From: Halapricum desulfuricans
Lineage (GTDB): Archaea; Halobacteriota; Halobacteria; Halobacteriales; Haloarculaceae
Assembly: GCF_017094525.1 (NCBI RefSeq)
Contig: NZ_CP064788.1
Location: 310,001 to 374,000 of the forward strand
Length of the DNA stretch: 64,000 bases
Direction: 5' to 3'
A program made the translations under genes and the position numbers. Under the pieces are notes generated by a model, which made no database searches, was not told the origin of the DNA, and saw nothing but the letters and a program-made list of their open reading frames with translations. Shown here in pieces: positions 26,814 through 35,265 of the stretch (position 1 is its first letter; each line of letters begins with the position of its first letter).

Positions 26814-28526
26814 TCAAGCCCCGACAACGGTTGTCGTCTCGATGATATCAAGGTCTTCATTCAGCAGGATCCGATCACGCCACACGGCGTAGTTGAGCGC
26901 ATACCAGGAAACTTCGTCAGTTCCCTCTCTGATGACGCCACGGTAGTGCTCTGGAACGAATTCGGGCATCGGATACTCGTCGAACGCATTCGACAGCGGA
27001 CCGTCGTCGAGATACCGCTGCATCGGAAGGAGGCTATAACCTTTCCGTTTCTTGGTATCGTACGCCGGAAGACGCTCGTTGAGCAGTTCCTTGAGAAGGT
27101 ATTTGTGCTGTACGACCCTCGTCGGCTGATCTCTCGACGGGACGGCGAACCGCGCATATCGATCGGCAGGTGAAATCGCGAGGGCGGTCTCGAATACCTT
27201 CCGTCCACTGAAGGGTGTCTGGATGGCCTTCCCGCTGTCGTGTGCGGCGTGGCGCCAAATAGTTAAAATATTGTCATGGAAATACTCGATCGCGTGACCG
27301 AGGTGCATGTGGGCTGCATAGCCTTTCCGGTCGTCGGCGTCCACCCGTCGCTCGGTGTATCGAAGCCGGCGATTTTTTCGCTCCTCAACGGCAGTCTGGC
27401 CGAACATATCGGCGACGAGGTTTTGATCCGAATGGATCCGAAAGTTCATCGCACAGCCGGTCGGGTCACTCGCCGGACGCCTGAGTTGCTCACTAGTCTT
27501 TTTGAGCGCCTCTAGCTGCCAAGTCAGATTCGGAACGAGACGAGCGGCTCGCCCCGCGTACCGCGCCAGATACGCCAGCGCGGCTGTCCCCGTACCAAAG
27601 AGGCCATCGGCGAGCCCGCCATTGAGGTAGATTTGATGGGGGGACCGAGAAACGGCGAGGTGCATCAGCGTCGCCTGCGGGAGGAGGAGCGGTTGTCCCG
27701 TTGCGTCGATTGTGGTTTCGACGTGATCCAGAAAGTTCTCTTCGTCGGACAGTACTACTTCGTGCGCCGAGCCGAGGAGATCGCTCGCCCGCCGAGCGTA
27801 TTCGATCTCGAACTCGAACTCCGGGGAGTCGAACGCAGCGCTGACTGTGGCGTCGTTGTCGAGATACGTGTGGATGAGCGTCGAATCCACGCCGCCGGAA
27901 AGCATCGTCGCTACCGACCCGTTGAATTTCGCGTCTCCGATAACGTCCGTAAAATGCCGATCGAGACGATGTTTGGCTTCAGCTCCATTGATCGTCTCGT
28001 CGACCGAGATGGTCTCGACCAGTTCCGTCTCGGGCACGTCCGTCGTCGTCCACTCGAGCACTTCGCCATGACCCAGCCGACCGACTTCTTCGACGTACGT
28101 ATCCGTGGGGCGGGTCCCGAACAACAGCTGATCGATCGGGACCGACGATGGGACGGTTCGGTGCGATACCGGGAGTTGTGAGAGAACGTTTTTGAAGTGA
28201 TCTCCGACCACGATCGCGCGATCCTGAGGACGTCGACAGTAGTAGACGTTGAACGAGGACGCAATACCCCGGTAAGCTTTGACCTTTCGTGCCCCGGTCG
28301 AATCGAAACAAATCAGACTGTACTCTCCGGGGAGCGATTGCGCCCGATCCACAACATCGACAAAAGACGTCCGGTCGTCTATGGAATCGACGATTCGTCC
28401 GGGCCGTGTCCCTAAGATCGTCCAGTGAGTGGACTCTGTTTCGAGGTGAACTGCGGTCGGGTTGGCGATGAGCACCGTGATGGTCGACCCCGACTGGGCT
28501 ACCCCTTTGCGGCTGAGAACCATCAC
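26814..28526 (-). CDS. Asparagine-synthase-like protein without glutaminase cysteine
   Basis: A 570-residue protein of the asparagine synthase fold. The PP-loop SGGVDS at residues 210-215 marks an ATP-pyrophosphatase synthetase domain. The N-terminal 190 residues resemble a glutaminase fold (GEYSLICFDSTGARKVKAYRG), but the chain starts MMVLSRKG, so the catalytic Cys2 of class II amidotransferases is absent. Glutamine hydrolysis is therefore unlikely; ammonia or another amine may be used. The glycan-cluster location suggests amidation of a uronic acid or modification of an acceptor, which is an inference. Confidence 0.8.
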   Translation of the reverse strand: MMVLSRKGVAQSGSTITVLIANPTAVHLETESTHWTILGTRPGRIVDSIDDRTSFVDVVDRAQSLPGEYSLICFDSTGARKVKAYRGIASSFNVYYCRRPQDRAIVVGDHFKNVLSQLPVSHRTVPSSVPIDQLLFGTRPTDTYVEEVGRLGHGEVLEWTTTDVPETELVETISVDETINGAEAKHRLDRHFTDVIGDAKFNGSVATMLSGGVDSTLIHTYLDNDATVSAAFDSPEFEFEIEYARRASDLLGSAHEVVLSDEENFLDHVETTIDATGQPLLLPQATLMHLAVSRSPHQIYLNGGLADGLFGTGTAALAYLARYAGRAARLVPNLTWQLEALKKTSEQLRRPASDPTGCAMNFRIHSDQNLVADMFGQTAVEERKNRRLRYTERRVDADDRKGYAAHMHLGHAIEYFHDNILTIWRHAAHDSGKAIQTPFSGRKVFETALAISPADRYARFAVPSRDQPTRVVQHKYLLKELLNERLPAYDTKKRKGYSLLPMQRYLDDGPLSNAFDEYPMPEFVPEHYRGVIREGTDEVSWYALNYAVWRDRILLNEDLDIIETTTVVGA

Positions 28527-29305
28527 CGGAACCTACCCTAGGGATGTACTTAATAATAAACCAGCTATACGTGCGATATCTGCGAGCGGTTTGAACGTTC
28601 ACGCTTCCGCCGAGGCTTCATACAGTGAAAAAGCACGATCAGTCGGCCAGTTCGTATTGATTCCGCATCGGTCGAGCGAAGAGTGCAAGATGCACTCTCT
28701 GAGGGGCCGTAGAAAGATCATTTCCAGACGCCATACATAGACCAATACTGCTACTGCCTGATTCCAGAGGGCAAAATTCTGTTCAACCCCCTTTCACCTA
28801 ATTCGAGGCGGAGACCCCACCCTCAATGAGTCGTTCGAGAAGCGAAGATTCTCGTAATCCCGAAAATCGAAGATTTCTGGTGGGCGAACGAGACGCTCTG
28901 CGTCTCGTCAACGTCGGCAAAACGCGGACGACGGAGGCGCACCCGTAGACGTGCGCTTGAATAGCGAGGGATCGGAGATCCCTCGGACCATGCGAACGGC
29001 GAAGCCGTGAGCAGATCGCGGGATGTTGAACGTGAGTGGGGAGTACGTCCCCCCTGCCTCTGCTGAGGCATAGAACGGGAGTCCACGCGAAAGCCCTCCC
29101 CTCAACGAGCGAGCGGGGCGATTGCCCCCGAGCGAAGTAGGGGAGGGTAGTTTACTCGTGCCTTCACTCTATATTCATCACGACAGCCGGAACCCATCAC
29201 TGATTAAGGGTTTCAACAAGGCCAGAGCTCCCGATTTTCGCGATTACGAGAGGGCGTCACTCGAACGACGCCTTGAGAGAGGGGGGACTTAGCGCCTGCA
29301 ACCAA
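28527..29305. other. Long non-coding region with hairpin arrays
   Basis: This 779-bp stretch contains no convincing gene. A 7-bp hairpin at 28681-28697 (GAGTGCA-AGA-TGCACTC) and the TnpB-type relic at 28801-29150 occupy it. A GGCGTC/GACGCC hairpin at 29253-29272 lies near the end of the small minus-strand gene. Confidence 0.55.
28801..29150 (+). mobile_element. Decayed IS200/IS605-type relic with hairpin array
   Basis: Non-coding remnant whose right part resembles the region after haloarchaeal tnpB genes: GGGGAGTACGT, a GCCTC/GAGGC hairpin, the phrase GAACGGGAGTCCACGCGAAAGCCC, then a long terminal hairpin at 29094-29147 closed by CCCTCCCCT/AGGGGAGGG. Before it lies a run of hairpins at 28836-28854, 28864-28876, 28888-28908, 28937-28956, 28965-28985 and 28996-29008. 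No transposase or TnpB coding part is left. Confidence 0.6.
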
Positions 29306-29545
29306 CTAACAGTTGTCGATCAGATTGACGAGCAAACTCTCCTGGGAAACGATAAAACTCTGGTCCCGAATGGACTCCTCGTCCGGGGGGAGGAGCAGGA
29401 TCTGTCCTGATCCGTTGTTGGTTTCGATAACGTCCATGTCCCCGAGTTCGTACCCGAGATCGTCCTCCAGATCGGGATCGGGTGGCACGGATTCCCAGTC
29501 GACCGGCTCAGAGCGTTGCTCGTCGCCATCGATATCACTTGTCAT
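29306..29545 (-). CDS. Small acidic haloarchaeal protein, unknown function
   Basis: A 79-residue acidic protein. The N-terminal half is disordered-looking (MTSDIDGDEQRSEPVDW). The C-terminal half has a regular pattern (LGYELGDMDVIETNNGSGQILLLPPDE, then FIVSQESLLVNL) that looks like a small folded beta unit. Codon use is haloarchaeal. The divergent neighbour is a HalOD1 gene, which hints at a signalling link. Confidence 0.6.
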   Translation of the reverse strand: MTSDIDGDEQRSEPVDWESVPPDPDLEDDLGYELGDMDVIETNNGSGQILLLPPDEESIRDQSFIVSQESLLVNLIDNC

Positions 29546-29933
29546 CGGTCAGCCTCTGTCCGTCCGAACGGATCTGCGGCCGGCTCAAGTTTGCCCGCTG
29601 GGCCGAAACCGGCACTCGATCCCCGTGTTTGGTTCACACTACTCTCGGTAAGTGGTTCCTTCCTCGCCGACAAGGCGTCGGTAGGACATGGGTTCTCTCT
29701 GTCGCTATGAGCCATACATTGGTATGACGGTATTACCGTATTAGGTGTTCTTGCCACTTGTCCACGAATACATCCGGAGTGGTTGCCGCTCTGTCCACGC
29801 CCAGTTGCCTGTCTCGGTGCGCTTCGCTGATGACGCCTGGTTTCCAGATACTTACCACATCTCTGTGATTGGCTCGTTTTAATTCAAAAGTGGGATGATG
29901 GGATTTATATGGTGTTCGCAATTACTGGCGGTC
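29546..29933. other. Non-coding region between small acidic and HalOD1 genes
   Basis: These 388 bp precede the HalOD1 gene and include its TATA box at 29897-29909. A minus-strand open frame at 29733-29921 lacks recognisable homology and is not accepted. A short AT-rich dyad (TACGGTATTACCGTA-like, 29724-29741) is visible. Confidence 0.4.
29897..29909 (+). promoter_or_regulatory. TATA box deciding a GTG start
   Basis: GGATTTATATGG is about 30 bp before the GTG at 29934, so the upstream ATG codons at 29895 and 29898 lie inside the promoter itself and cannot be the start. Confidence 0.5.
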
Positions 29934-30221
29934 GTGCAATCTAACACTCGTGGCGAGTCGTGGACGGTTCTCACTCACTGGAACCGGCAGGAAGACATCG
30001 CACTCGCGCTGGACCGTGCGCTCGACGAACTCGACGGTGTCGAGGACGACGTCGTTATCTTCGACTATATCGACCCCGAGGCGATCAACGCACTCTTCGG
30101 AGGGCCTGCATCCGATCGCGGGGCGAACGAGCTCCACTTTACCTGCCAGCAGCACGAGATCCGGATCAGTGACGACGGGACCATCGGAGCCAGATCTGAC
30201 TCGGAGTACCGCGTCTCGTGA
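29934..30221 (+). CDS. HalOD1 output-domain protein
   Basis: A 95-residue protein with GTG start. The HalOD1 pattern is clear: TVLTHWNRQEDIALALDRALDELDGV, then IFDYIDPEAINALFGG, then the strand pair ELHFTCQQHEIRISDDG. It is a single-domain member of a haloarchaeal family presumed to act in signal output. The start is set by the TATA box at 29897. Confidence 0.8.
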   Translation: MQSNTRGESWTVLTHWNRQEDIALALDRALDELDGVEDDVVIFDYIDPEAINALFGGPASDRGANELHFTCQQHEIRISDDGTIGARSDSEYRVS

Positions 30222-30322
30222 TACGGACTGCTGTTCGGCGGTACCGTTGGGATCGCCCGGAGTCGATCCGGAATTGACGGATAACAGTCTGTGGGACAGC
30301 TGTCCGTTCGATCGCACGAGGA

Positions 30323-30898
30323 TCACTCCGTCGACGGACGAAGCCGTCGTCTGAACCACGACAGCCCGGGTCGTCTGTCGAGGTGCCAGAGCAGGGTGGC
30401 ACCACCCAGTAGCGTCGCCTCGAAGAGGAGATACAGGCGCCCCTGTGGCGTTCCCAGGAACTCGACGAACGCATCGAAGAACACCCCTGCCTGGGACAGG
30501 AGTCCAATGCCAGCCTCGGACGAGGCCGGGATCAGCGGCCACAGGAGGAACCCGGTCGCGAGTTCACCGCCGGTCAAAAGCGAGTACGAGGCGTCACCCA
30601 GCAGGTGTGTGCCGTAGGCGAGTGCGAACACGATACCCAGGGCCGTTCTCCCGTCGGCGCGAGCCAGCAGGATCACAAGTGCTGACAGCGGGACCGCAAA
30701 CAGCAGGGAGTGGCCGAGCGAGAGTCCGCTGGGAAGCACCCCAAACGTCCAGGCCAGCGGCTTGTCGATCAGGTCTGGCAGCTGGGAGGCGATCACGATC
30801 GCACCGGCCGCTGCAGTGGTCGGACCACGACCGGCCGCGACTCTGTGGACGGCCGATCCGAACAGGTACGCCAGCGCGAGATGTTCCCAGGGCCACAT
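30323..30898 (-). CDS. Membrane-bound metal-dependent hydrolase (YdjM-like)
   Basis: A 191-residue membrane protein of the inner-membrane metal-dependent hydrolase family. It starts MWPWEHLALAYLFGSAVHR, where the His residues are family features. It continues with SQLPDLIDKPLAW and GHSLLFAVPLSALVILL and ends in a GTHLLGDASYSLL block with conserved His and Asp. About five helices are present. Start 30898 is the conserved family start; 37 upstream residues in the open frame look unconserved. The substrate is unknown. Confidence 0.82.
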   Translation of the reverse strand: MWPWEHLALAYLFGSAVHRVAAGRGPTTAAAGAIVIASQLPDLIDKPLAWTFGVLPSGLSLGHSLLFAVPLSALVILLARADGRTALGIVFALAYGTHLLGDASYSLLTGGELATGFLLWPLIPASSEAGIGLLSQAGVFFDAFVEFLGTPQGRLYLLFEATLLGGATLLWHLDRRPGLSWFRRRLRPSTE

Positions 30899-31317
30899 CA
30901 GGCGCACCTGCCCGGCGACAGCGGGACCGAACGCCGTTTCGGGTGGCCCGCACACCGATACTGACAGACGAAGTAGTTCATCCTGCAAATGTCTGTCTCC
31001 GGCTGCCATGGTTGTTATGCGGGTCGTACACCCGACTGTCTCGTTCCCGAACGGGTAAGGGGATGTTACCGCGAGACGATCACCGCCGCATACGGATCGC
31101 TGTCTGCTCCTTCCGAATCGACCGCCCGATAGCGGTCGGACCGATAAATCGATACCGCAACCGTATCACATCTCGGACGCTGCTCCCTCGGACAGCCGAG
31201 ACGTCCGTCGGGCTAAGAGGTCGATCGTCCCACCTGGGAAAAGCCCGAATAGGTCGTGTTCACTGCTCGCAGGGGCTGACTAACAATACCGTCACAGCTT
31301 GAACTGTGTAGCGAGTG
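30899..31317. other. Non-coding region with palindromic element
   Basis: These 419 bp separate divergent genes. A subfamily B element occupies 31090-31166. Short AT-rich stretches near 31280-31300 (CTAACAATACCG) may hold the promoter of the DUF354 gene. No other gene was recognised. Confidence 0.45.
31090..31166. repeat. Palindromic element, subfamily B (degenerate arms)
   Basis: Left end ATACGGATCGCTGT and right end ATACCGCAACCGTAT pair only partly. The inner block CTTCCGAATCGACCG ... CGGTCGGACCGATAAATCG matches the copies at 62043 and 63091. It is an old, decayed copy of 77 bp. Confidence 0.65.
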
Positions 31318-32427
31318 ATGCACTATCTGTTCTTTACGAACACGCCTGCCCACGTCCACATGTACAAACATGTGATCAGGAAGTTACAACAGCGCGGTCA
31401 CCAGACGTCCATTCTGGCACGGGATTACGGGTGTACGATCGCGTTGCTCGACTGGGAGGAGTTGGACTACACGGTCTACGGGAGTTGTGGCACCGACCGG
31501 CGGTCGCTGTTCAAGCAGTTGCCCGGCCACTATTACCACATCGCCCGAACGGTCCGACGACTCGACCCGGACCTCATCTTCGGGATGGGAGCGTACGGGG
31601 CCCACGCGGGGCTGCTCTCGCGAACGCCCTCGGTACTCGTTCTCGACTCCGAACCCACGTCGCTCGATCACGCGATATCGACACCGTTTGCACGCGTGAT
31701 CCTGACACCGTCGGCCTTCCGGAAAGACCTGGGGGAGTCTCACTACACCTTCGAGGGGTTCAAGGAATCGGCGTATCTCCACCCGTCGGTGTTCGACCCC
31801 GATCCGACAATCCGGGACGATCTCGGTGTTGGGCCCGACGAGCAGTACGTCATCCTCCGGCTGAACGCCTTCGGCTCCCATCACGACGTCGGAAGGGACG
31901 GCCTCACGCCGGAGGTACGAGGGCCCCTGATCGAGCGCCTTGCAGAACACGCAACGGTCTTCGTCTCCGACGAGGACGACTCGCTCGACTTCTCGACGCT
32001 CCCCGCCCGCCCGTTCGATCTCCACCCGGCGAAGCTTCACGACGCACTGGCCGAAGCAAGCGTGCTCGTCGCAGACACACAGACGATGGTCACGGAAGCC
32101 GCACTGCTGGGGACGCCGGCCATCAGATCGAACTCCTTTGTCGGGGAAGACGACATGGGTAACTTCCTGGAGCTGGAGCGGGCCGGACTGATCGTCAACC
32201 TCCGGGACGCGACCGAAATCGTCGACAGGGCGATCTCATTACTCGCTGACGACGAGACTGGATCGACGTGGCGACAGCGACGGGACGCGTACGTCAAAGA
32301 CATGGTCAACCTCACGGATATCCTCGTGGAGGTCGCCGAATCCTTCGAGACGGTCGAATCCGTATCACACCTCCGGCCAGCACGGCTGCGGGCAGAGCAG
32401 ACACGCGGGGGCAAAAATGTCGGATGA
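31318..32427 (+). CDS. DUF354 glycosyltransferase-like protein
   Basis: A 369-residue DUF354 protein with a GT-B-like fold, related to UDP-GlcNAc 2-epimerase and MurG-type enzymes and often found in archaeal polysaccharide clusters. The N terminus has LFFTNTPAHVHMYKHVIRKLQQRGH, followed by DLIFGMGAYGAHAGLLSR near residues 83-100. The C-terminal half has LHDALAEASVLVADTQTMVTEAALLGTPAI near 240-270. ATG 31318 follows an in-frame GTG at 31315. It overlaps the following HTH gene by 11 bp. Confidence 0.85.
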   Translation: MHYLFFTNTPAHVHMYKHVIRKLQQRGHQTSILARDYGCTIALLDWEELDYTVYGSCGTDRRSLFKQLPGHYYHIARTVRRLDPDLIFGMGAYGAHAGLLSRTPSVLVLDSEPTSLDHAISTPFARVILTPSAFRKDLGESHYTFEGFKESAYLHPSVFDPDPTIRDDLGVGPDEQYVILRLNAFGSHHDVGRDGLTPEVRGPLIERLAEHATVFVSDEDDSLDFSTLPARPFDLHPAKLHDALAEASVLVADTQTMVTEAALLGTPAIRSNSFVGEDDMGNFLELERAGLIVNLRDATEIVDRAISLLADDETGSTWRQRRDAYVKDMVNLTDILVEVAESFETVESVSHLRPARLRAEQTRGGKNVG

Positions 32428-32695
32428 ATGGGACGAGATCGGATTCGTGATCAGCTCCGATTACCGGGTCACAACGCTGAAACGTCTCGCTGAGGGGCCT
32501 GCCACGCCCTCACAGATCGCCGACGAAGCCGATATCGGTATCGCCCATGTCTCCCGGGCACTCAAGGGACTGCGCGATCGGGGACTCGTCGAACTCCTGG
32601 TACCGGAGGAGCGCAAGAAAGGACGCGTCTACGGGATCACCACGGACGGAAACAATGTCTGGCAGCAGATCGAATCGCAGAACCTGATCGATTGA
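32417..32695 (+). CDS. Winged-helix HTH regulator (MarR/ArsR-like)
   Basis: A 92-residue single-domain winged helix. The sequence FVISSDYRVTTLKRLAEGPATPSQIADEADIGIAHVSRALKGLRDRGLVELLVP is a full wHTH with the recognition helix at residues 40-58. An 11-bp overlap with the DUF354 gene points to co-transcription and possible control of the glycan cluster. No ligand-binding domain is present. Confidence 0.88.
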   Translation: MSDEWDEIGFVISSDYRVTTLKRLAEGPATPSQIADEADIGIAHVSRALKGLRDRGLVELLVPEERKKGRVYGITTDGNNVWQQIESQNLID

Positions 32696-32872
32696 GAGCG
32701 GTTTCCTGACTGTGGGTGTCTTATACTCCTCCTCTGTAAAATAGTGGAAATATTCGGCCAGCCAGTGTGTCGAAATCAGATCGCCGCGCAACTCAAAAAG
32801 CCCGTGGCGATCCAACCGGGGCGTTTTGGACGACAAATCTCGAAGGAGACAGTTAGGATAATCGTGAATACA

Positions 32873-33355
32873 ATGGCGCAAAACCGACAAAGTTCGCTCG
32901 AACTCTACGTACGGTCACTGGCTCCGCGGACTGCGATCAGGCCCCATCTCGACCGAATTGAGGCCCTCGAGGCGCTGGCCGCGGACGGTCTCGTTTCCGA
33001 GTATGCCATCCACGTCGTCGGGGACGGGATCATTCACGAGGGCGACTACGACGGAGTCCCGATCGCCCAACACCTCACCCAGCGCCTCGCTGAAATCGAA
33101 GCGTGGGCCGAGGAGCACGATGCCAGTATCCCCGGTATCAGAACGACGACCGTCACGGAAACTTATTTCAACGACATGGAGTACACCGTGACGAGGGTCC
33201 CCCACAAGATGGTTCTCGAATACACGAGCGGGCAACTCCGGTTTTGCTCACCGGCGATCGCCGACGGGGAGCGGTTCGGTGTCGACGAACATCTCGCCGA
33301 CATTCGCACCTCAGCGGGATATTCGGACCGATCGAGAATGGAGCGAAATCTGTAG
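32873..33355 (+). CDS. Haloarchaeal HTH-domain-type protein, unknown function
   Basis: A 160-residue protein. Its N terminus (LELYVRSLAPRTAIRPHLDRIEALEALAADGLVSEYAIHVVGDGI) recalls haloarchaeal proteins annotated as HTH domain, in which a ferredoxin-like strand-helix unit is followed by a conserved IEAWAEEHDASIPGI segment. The C-terminal half has EYTVTRVPHKMVLEYTSGQLRFCSPAI. The start at 32873 follows an AAGGAGA-containing leader. The function is unknown. Confidence 0.7.
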   Translation: MAQNRQSSLELYVRSLAPRTAIRPHLDRIEALEALAADGLVSEYAIHVVGDGIIHEGDYDGVPIAQHLTQRLAEIEAWAEEHDASIPGIRTTTVTETYFNDMEYTVTRVPHKMVLEYTSGQLRFCSPAIADGERFGVDEHLADIRTSAGYSDRSRMERNL

Positions 33356-33417
33356 CGACCTCTCGGCGACGTGTAGCCGATTCTCGAAGAACAGCCGTGT
33401 TCTTTCCCACAGTGCAC

Positions 33418-33439
33418 TCCGTCTGTTTTGAAAGACGGA
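33418..33439. terminator. Hairpin between convergent genes
   Basis: TCCGTCT-GTTTTGAA-AGACGGA is a perfect 7-bp-arm hairpin with a T/A-rich loop. It lies in the 116-bp gap between the 3' ends of the genes at 32873 and 33472 and could serve both as a terminator; no T-run follows. Confidence 0.4.
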
Positions 33440-33471
33440 TTCTCGTAGTACAGCCGCTAGTCTGACCGACA

Positions 33472-33834
33472 CTAGAAGGGCTGGGCCAGGTATATTACGT
33501 GATAGGCATTCCACGCGGTCACCGGTATGCCAACGAGAGACAATCCGAGTGGAACGGAAACACACTGTGGCCGGGGCAAGCGCTTCCATACCGCATAGCA
33601 ACCACCCAAAAAGGCAGCTTTCACCCCGACAGCGGCGACGAACGTCGCCGCCACATCGAGGTCGTACTGCTCGATAAGGAACGCAAGGAGCGGCCCCGCT
33701 TCGGTGAGTCCCTCCATGCCGAGCCCGACGGTCGTCGTCACCACGTCACCGACACCGTAAAACAGGATCGCAGTCACCCAGATCGAGCGATCCGGTGACG
33801 GTCCGATCGAAGGCGAAACCAACCGTGAGTGCAT
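33472..33834 (-). CDS. Small membrane protein (DUF5658-like)
   Basis: A 120-residue protein with about three or four hydrophobic helices: WVTAILFYGVGDVVTTTVGLGM near 18-40, AATFVAAVGVKAAFLGGCYAVW near 60-82 and a C-terminal VPLGLSLVGIPVTAWNAYHVIYL. The pattern resembles haloarchaeal DUF5658 proteins. The start at 33834 has a TATA box 32 bp upstream; the open frame continues 34 codons further without support. The role is unknown. Confidence 0.72.
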   Translation of the reverse strand: MHSRLVSPSIGPSPDRSIWVTAILFYGVGDVVTTTVGLGMEGLTEAGPLLAFLIEQYDLDVAATFVAAVGVKAAFLGGCYAVWKRLPRPQCVSVPLGLSLVGIPVTAWNAYHVIYLAQPF

Positions 33835-33861
33835 AACCCGATACTCGGTCGGGAATATCTT

Positions 33862-33871
33862 GGTTAAATAT
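33862..33871 (-). promoter_or_regulatory. TATA box deciding the start of the small membrane gene
   Basis: Minus-strand ATATTTAACC lies 32 bp before the ATG at 33834. It places the transcription start near 33840 and excludes the longer reading frame that begins at 33936. Confidence 0.5.
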
Positions 33872-33959
33872 GGCATATAGCAGAAATGATTCGATCCAGA
33901 TCGCGGTTCGTCGATCGTAAGTACAACATTCATCACGCTGAACGCCGAACAGTCGGTAG

Positions 33960-35207
33960 ATGCGACTGGACGACTTCATCGAGGACTTCCAGCGCGACGA
34001 GGCCGCCGAGAAGCGACGCCTCGCCGAACAGAAGTCCTACGAGATCACCGACTACCTCGATGAGGTCGAACGGGAGTTCGAGCAGGCTGTCTCCGGGGAT
34101 TCGCTGTTCGGGGCGACGGCTCCGGAGATCTTCGTCGGTCGATCGTCGTACCCCAACGTCTCGACGGGCGTGCTCTCACCCGTCACGGACGGCAACGCCG
34201 CCGACTTTGCCACCTCTGGCGAGTGGTACCGGCAGGGCCTGGGCGTCTCTGAGGTCCTCCAGCGTCGGACCGGCCTGCTGAATTCGACCCGGTCGGCAAA
34301 CGTCGACGTGCGGGACGTCTGGGACGGGTTCGTCGGCGTCCAGCGGGAAGTCGCCATCGCCGATCACCCCGTCGACGTCGAGGTCGGTCTGGACAGCAAA
34401 CCCGATATCGACCTCTCGCTCGACGACGTGGGCGCACCGACCGGGCCGCGAGCCAGCGCCGAGTCGGCCGACCTCGCGGAGAACCCCCACGTCCCCCGGC
34501 CGGTCGAGAAGACGCTGGAGGACGACGACTGGCAGGCCGAGGGTGCGATGACCTATCTCTACCGGCGCGGGTTCGACGTCTACGACATCAATACGATCCT
34601 CTCGGCCGGCGCGCTCGGTCGGGGCCGAAACCGACGGCTCGTCCCGACGCGGTGGTCGATCACCGCCGTCGACGACACTGTCGGGCAGTACCTCCGTGGT
34701 GGGATCAGAAACGCCTCGACCATCAGCGAGACCGAGGTGCACTACAACGAGTACATGGGCAACCGCTACTGGATCGTTCTGACGCCCGGCCAGTGGGAGT
34801 TCGAACTCGTCGAGATGAAAGCCCCCGACAGCGTCTGGAACCCCGCTGGCGAGGCCTACTACCTCGCCAGCGCCCACGAGGGCTACGAGGGTCGGACGGG
34901 CTACGTCGAGGAGACCGCCGGCGCGTACTACGCCTCCCGACTGGGCGTGCTCGAGCACCTCCACGACCGGGACAGGCAGGCCAAGTGTCTCGTCCTCCGG
35001 GAAGTGACCGACGACTACTGGGCTCCGGTCGGCGTCTGGCAGGTCCGGGAAGGCGTTCGCAACGCCTTCGAGGGCCGGCACGGCGAGAGCGAGACCTTCC
35101 GACAGGCCGTGACCGACGTGACCAAGCAGTTGCCGGTCTCGCTGGATGCGCTCCGGCGCAAGTCAGAACTGGTCGCCGGGCTGCAGGCGAAACTGAGTGA
35201 TTTCTGA
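33960..35207 (+). CDS. nreA: DNA repair protein NreA
   Basis: A 415-residue archaeal Nre-family protein, linked with DNA-damage repair through PCNA. Family blocks are GRSSYPNVSTGVLSPV near 60-75, RRTGLLNSTRSANVDVRD near 102-120, and NRYWIVLTPGQWEFELVEMKAPDSVWNP near 268-295. The chain ends in QAKLSDF, a fit to the QxxLxxF PCNA-interacting motif. A zinc-finger N terminus, as in NreB, is not present. The gene starts 123 bp from the divergent membrane gene. Confidence 0.92.
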   Translation: MRLDDFIEDFQRDEAAEKRRLAEQKSYEITDYLDEVEREFEQAVSGDSLFGATAPEIFVGRSSYPNVSTGVLSPVTDGNAADFATSGEWYRQGLGVSEVLQRRTGLLNSTRSANVDVRDVWDGFVGVQREVAIADHPVDVEVGLDSKPDIDLSLDDVGAPTGPRASAESADLAENPHVPRPVEKTLEDDDWQAEGAMTYLYRRGFDVYDINTILSAGALGRGRNRRLVPTRWSITAVDDTVGQYLRGGIRNASTISETEVHYNEYMGNRYWIVLTPGQWEFELVEMKAPDSVWNPAGEAYYLASAHEGYEGRTGYVEETAGAYYASRLGVLEHLHDRDRQAKCLVLREVTDDYWAPVGVWQVREGVRNAFEGRHGESETFRQAVTDVTKQLPVSLDALRRKSELVAGLQAKLSDF

Positions 35208-35265
35208 CCGCGACCGCTGTGATAGCCGTCACAGGACTTTTGCTCGCTGCCTGTGATGTATTCGC

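Noticed and set aside
18523-29147. Hairpin arrays as CRISPR repeats
   Set aside because: The hairpins differ in sequence and spacing; there are no identical repeats with regular spacers and no cas genes. No CRISPR array was seen in the window.
29733-29921. Minus-strand 62-codon frame upstream of the HalOD1 gene
   Set aside because: It overlaps the HalOD1 promoter and shows no recognisable family. A remnant of an unknown gene cannot be excluded, but support is too weak.
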